Positions 4,142 through 5,787 of a DNA stretch of 5,787 nucleotides are shown here, piece by piece. The stretch lies in contig JBGPIT010000323.1 in assembly GCA_041485125.1 (NCBI GenBank), positions 1-5,787 of the forward strand, given 5' to 3'. The position numbers were made by a program, and so were the translations under genes. Position 1 is the first letter of the stretch, and each line of letters starts with the position of its first letter. The notes beneath the pieces are model-generated. The model ran no database searches. It was not told the origin of the DNA and was given only the letters and a program-made list of their open reading frames with translations. Source of the DNA: JBGPIT01 sp041485125 (lineage in GTDB: Bacteria > Desulfobacterota > Binatia > UTPRO1).

Positions 4142-5787
4142 GCCGTGCGCCGGCGAGGCCGCACGTCCGTGATTTCACCACCGAGGATCTCGACGGCGGT
4201 GCGGATCGTCTCGCTCGCCGTCGCGCGTGCCTTGAGCTCCTGCCGGCGCGCCGCGTCCGCCGCCTGCCGGGTCGCGATCTCCTCCGGCGCGGCTTTCACG
4301 ACGCTCACCTGGATCCGCTTCGTCATGCCGTAGGCGCGGAGCGCCAGCTCCGACAGCAGGGTCACGTTGTCGCGCTGCGAGAGCGCGCGGTGTGCGAAGT
4401 CGCTGGCGACGCCGATGTGCAGGACGTCGGCGCCGTCGTCGACGAGCCGACTACCGCTGAGGCACATCTTGAGGCTCACCTTCGCGTGCGCCGCCGCAAG
4501 GAATGCCGGCCAGCCACTCGACTCGCGCACCGTCGACGCGCCGCCGGCGGAGGTGCGCGCGGCGGGGTCGTCTGCCGGCGCCGCTTCACGCATGGTCGCG
4601 GGCTCGCCGTCCGCGCGTGGCACGGCCGCCACCGGCGTCGGCGCGCCGCTCGTGGGCGCGCTCGGTAAGGTCGCACGCTCGATGGTGGCGGTCGCGCTTT
4701 CGGGTGCCGCCGGCGTGCGCTCGGTGCTCCGGCCCGCTCCGCCCGTCGCCCGGGCTGCGCCCGTGCGGTCGAGGCCTGCCGATCCCGGCGGCTCGCCGCC
4801 GCCGCCGAGACGTCGCTCCATCTCCTCGAGCCGCGCGATCAAGGTCGCGACCGGCTCCGCCTCCGGCATCGTCGCCATCTTGAGCAGCGTCATCTCGAGG
4901 ACGAGCTTCGGCAGCACCGACTTGCGAACCTCCTCGAAGCCGGCCTGGACGATGCGGAAGAGGCGCTGCAGATCGTCGGGCGACCGGAGCGTGGCTTGGC
5001 GGAGCGTCTCCTGCACCTCGTTGTCGGGCAGGTCGGTGAGCAGGGTCGGGTCGTTGTAGAGGCTCGCGACCGTGAGGTTGCGGATCTGGCGGACGAGGTC
5101 GCGACAGAACTGCGCTACCTCGTAGCCGTAGCGGTAGAGCTCGTCGACGGCGCGCAGGCAGGGCGCGGGATCGCGACGGAGAATCGCCTCCGTGATCTGG
5201 TGGAGCACGCGCCGGTCGGCGATGCCGAGCGCGCCGCGCACTTCCGTCTCGCCGATCGACTTGCCGGCGAAGACGATCACCTGATCGAGCAGCGACTGGG
5301 CGTCACGCAAGCTGCCGTCGGCCTCGCGCGCGAGCTCGAAGAGCGCGGCGTCGGTCGCCTCGATGTTCTCGTCGGCGACGATCTTCCGGAGGCGCTCGGT
5401 CAGGCCGGCGATCGGGATGCGCTTGAACTCGTAGCGCTGGCAGCGCGACACCACCGTTTGCGGGAGCTTCTGCACCTCGGTGGTGGCGAAGATGAACTTG
5501 ACGTGCGGCGGCGGCTCCTCGAGCGTCTTCAGCAGCGCGTTGAAGGCCGCCGTCGAGAGCATGTGGACCTCGTCGATGATGTAGATCTTGAAGCGCGACG
5601 AGGCCGGCCGGTAGCGAACGTTCTCGTTCAAGTCGCGGATGTTGTCGACGCCGGCGTGCTCGGTCAGCGCGGCGGCCAGCGCGCGGTGCGGCATCGGGCG
5701 CAGCACCAGCTCCTGGCAGCGCGAGCGCACCGTGGGCAGCAACGCATCGCTGTCGGTCGCCAGCAGGATCAGCAGCACCGAGGCGGG
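4117..5787 (-). CDS. dnaX: DNA polymerase III subunit tau (DnaX), 5' end cut by the window and abnormal
   Basis: This is the clamp-loader ATPase that loads the sliding clamp and holds the replisome together. 556 residues are visible, numbered here from the right edge. From residue 46 on it is standard DnaX: GVDNIRDLNENVRY, Walker B KIYIIDEVHML (67-77), NALLKTLEEPPP (83-94), sensor 1 FIFATTE (98-104), SRC arginine-finger motif (114-116) and sensor 2 GSLRDAQSLLDQ (158-169). The clamp-loader collar domain follows, then a Pro/Ala/Thr-rich linker (~327-423), then the tau C-terminal domain from GWPAFL (~425) to ILGGEITDVRP. No A/T-rich slippery heptamer is seen, so an E. coli-type gamma product is not indicated. 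The Walker A loop and most of the upstream AAA+ region lie outside the window. The zinc-binding segment that should immediately precede residue 46 is replaced by HolB-like sequence. The gene leads the dnaX-ybaB-recR operon. Confidence 0.9.
   Translation of the reverse strand, partial: PASVLLILLATDSDALLPTVRSRCQELVLRPMPHRALAAALTEHAGVDNIRDLNENVRYRPASSRFKIYIIDEVHMLSTAAFNALLKTLEEPPPHVKFIFATTEVQKLPQTVVSRCQRYEFKRIPIAGLTERLRKIVADENIEATDAALFELAREADGSLRDAQSLLDQVIVFAGKSIGETEVRGALGIADRRVLHQITEAILRRDPAPCLRAVDELYRYGYEVAQFCRDLVRQIRNLTVASLYNDPTLLTDLPDNEVQETLRQATLRSPDDLQRLFRIVQAGFEEVRKSVLPKLVLEMTLLKMATMPEAEPVATLIARLEEMERRLGGGGEPPGSAGLDRTGAARATGGAGRSTERTPAAPESATATIERATLPSAPTSGAPTPVAAVPRADGEPATMREAAPADDPAARTSAGGASTVRESSGWPAFLAAAHAKVSLKMCLSGSRLVDDGADVLHIGVASDFAHRALSQRDNVTLLSELALRAYGMTKRIQVSVVKAAPEEIATRQAADAARRQELKARATASETIRTAVEILGGEITDVRPRRRTAEETDESR
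5653..5787 (-). other. HolB (delta-prime)-like coding segment fused in frame to dnaX
   Basis: The first 45 visible codons of the dnaX frame read LLILLATDSDALLPTV, then RSRCQ, ELVLRPMPHRALAAALTEHA. A hydrophobic strand, LAT, ALLPTVRSRCQ and LRPMP are what I expect from the sensor-1/SRC region of clamp-loader delta-prime (HolB). DnaX should instead show its Cys-rich zinc-binding segment and a xIDxAS motif before GVDxIR. The protein thus shows two SRC motifs (22-24 and 114-116). Other minus frames of this stretch do not restore the DnaX N-terminus: one stops within six codons and the other has no DnaX motif. All ten Leu codons here are CTG or TTG. A chimeric contig end is the simplest explanation, and a real recombination product is possible. 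Confidence 0.6.

Noticed and set aside
4131..4181. Longer ybaB starting at 4181
   Set aside because: The extra 17 residues are the shifted frame of the dnaX tail, while ATG 4130 has a strong GGAGGAG site and the normal family N-terminus.
4117..5787. Programmed frameshift in dnaX producing gamma
   Set aside because: No A-rich slippery heptamer is present; the opposite strand has no T-run longer than three in the gene. Only full-length tau is supported.

Overview
The window is GC-rich bacterial DNA carrying two convergent transcription units. The plus strand holds one gene for a secreted family 8 glycoside hydrolase. The minus strand holds the conserved replication/repair cluster dnaX-ybaB-recR, followed by an SDR-type nucleotide-sugar-epimerase-like gene. 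The C-terminal domain of the hydrolase (TP-rich linker, then a roughly 170-residue Cys-containing module ending near FKAKSD) is one I associate from memory with proteins of uncultured 'Deltaproteobacteria' and Candidatus Binatia-type genomes. I therefore infer a soil or sediment bacterium of that kind, but the sequence alone does not prove the taxonomy.

Layout. Positions 1-24 may be the last codons of an upstream plus-strand gene. Positions 25-144 are a leader with no clear promoter, ending in a Shine-Dalgarno GAGGA. Positions 145-2112 encode the GH8 enzyme. Positions 2113-2142 are a 30-nt gap filled by a perfect 9-bp hairpin, which probably acts as a shared bidirectional terminator. On the minus strand, in order of transcription, are dnaX (4117-5787, cut by the window edge), ybaB (3816-4130, overlapping dnaX by 14 nt), recR (3206-3802, 13 nt after ybaB), then a gap with a hairpin and a pyrimidine-rich tract, and the SDR gene (2143-3069 or 3108).

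How the genes work together. DnaX (clamp-loader tau), YbaB (nucleoid-associated DNA-binding protein) and RecR (RecFOR recombination mediator) form a well-known housekeeping block. Overlap and tight spacing imply co-transcription and translational coupling. The SDR may be read through from recR or be separate. The hydrolase is a secreted accessory enzyme with no visible functional tie to the replication block.

The most unusual signal is at the right edge. The first ~44 codons of the dnaX reading frame (about 5653-5787) do not look like DnaX. They look like the AAA+ segment of the delta-prime clamp-loader subunit (HolB), joined in frame to DnaX exactly where DnaX reads GVDNIRDL. The DnaX zinc-binding region expected there is absent in all minus-strand frames. 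Leucine codon use also changes at the joint. This is either a chimeric assembly end or a real recombinant gene, and it should be resolved before the dnaX annotation is trusted.
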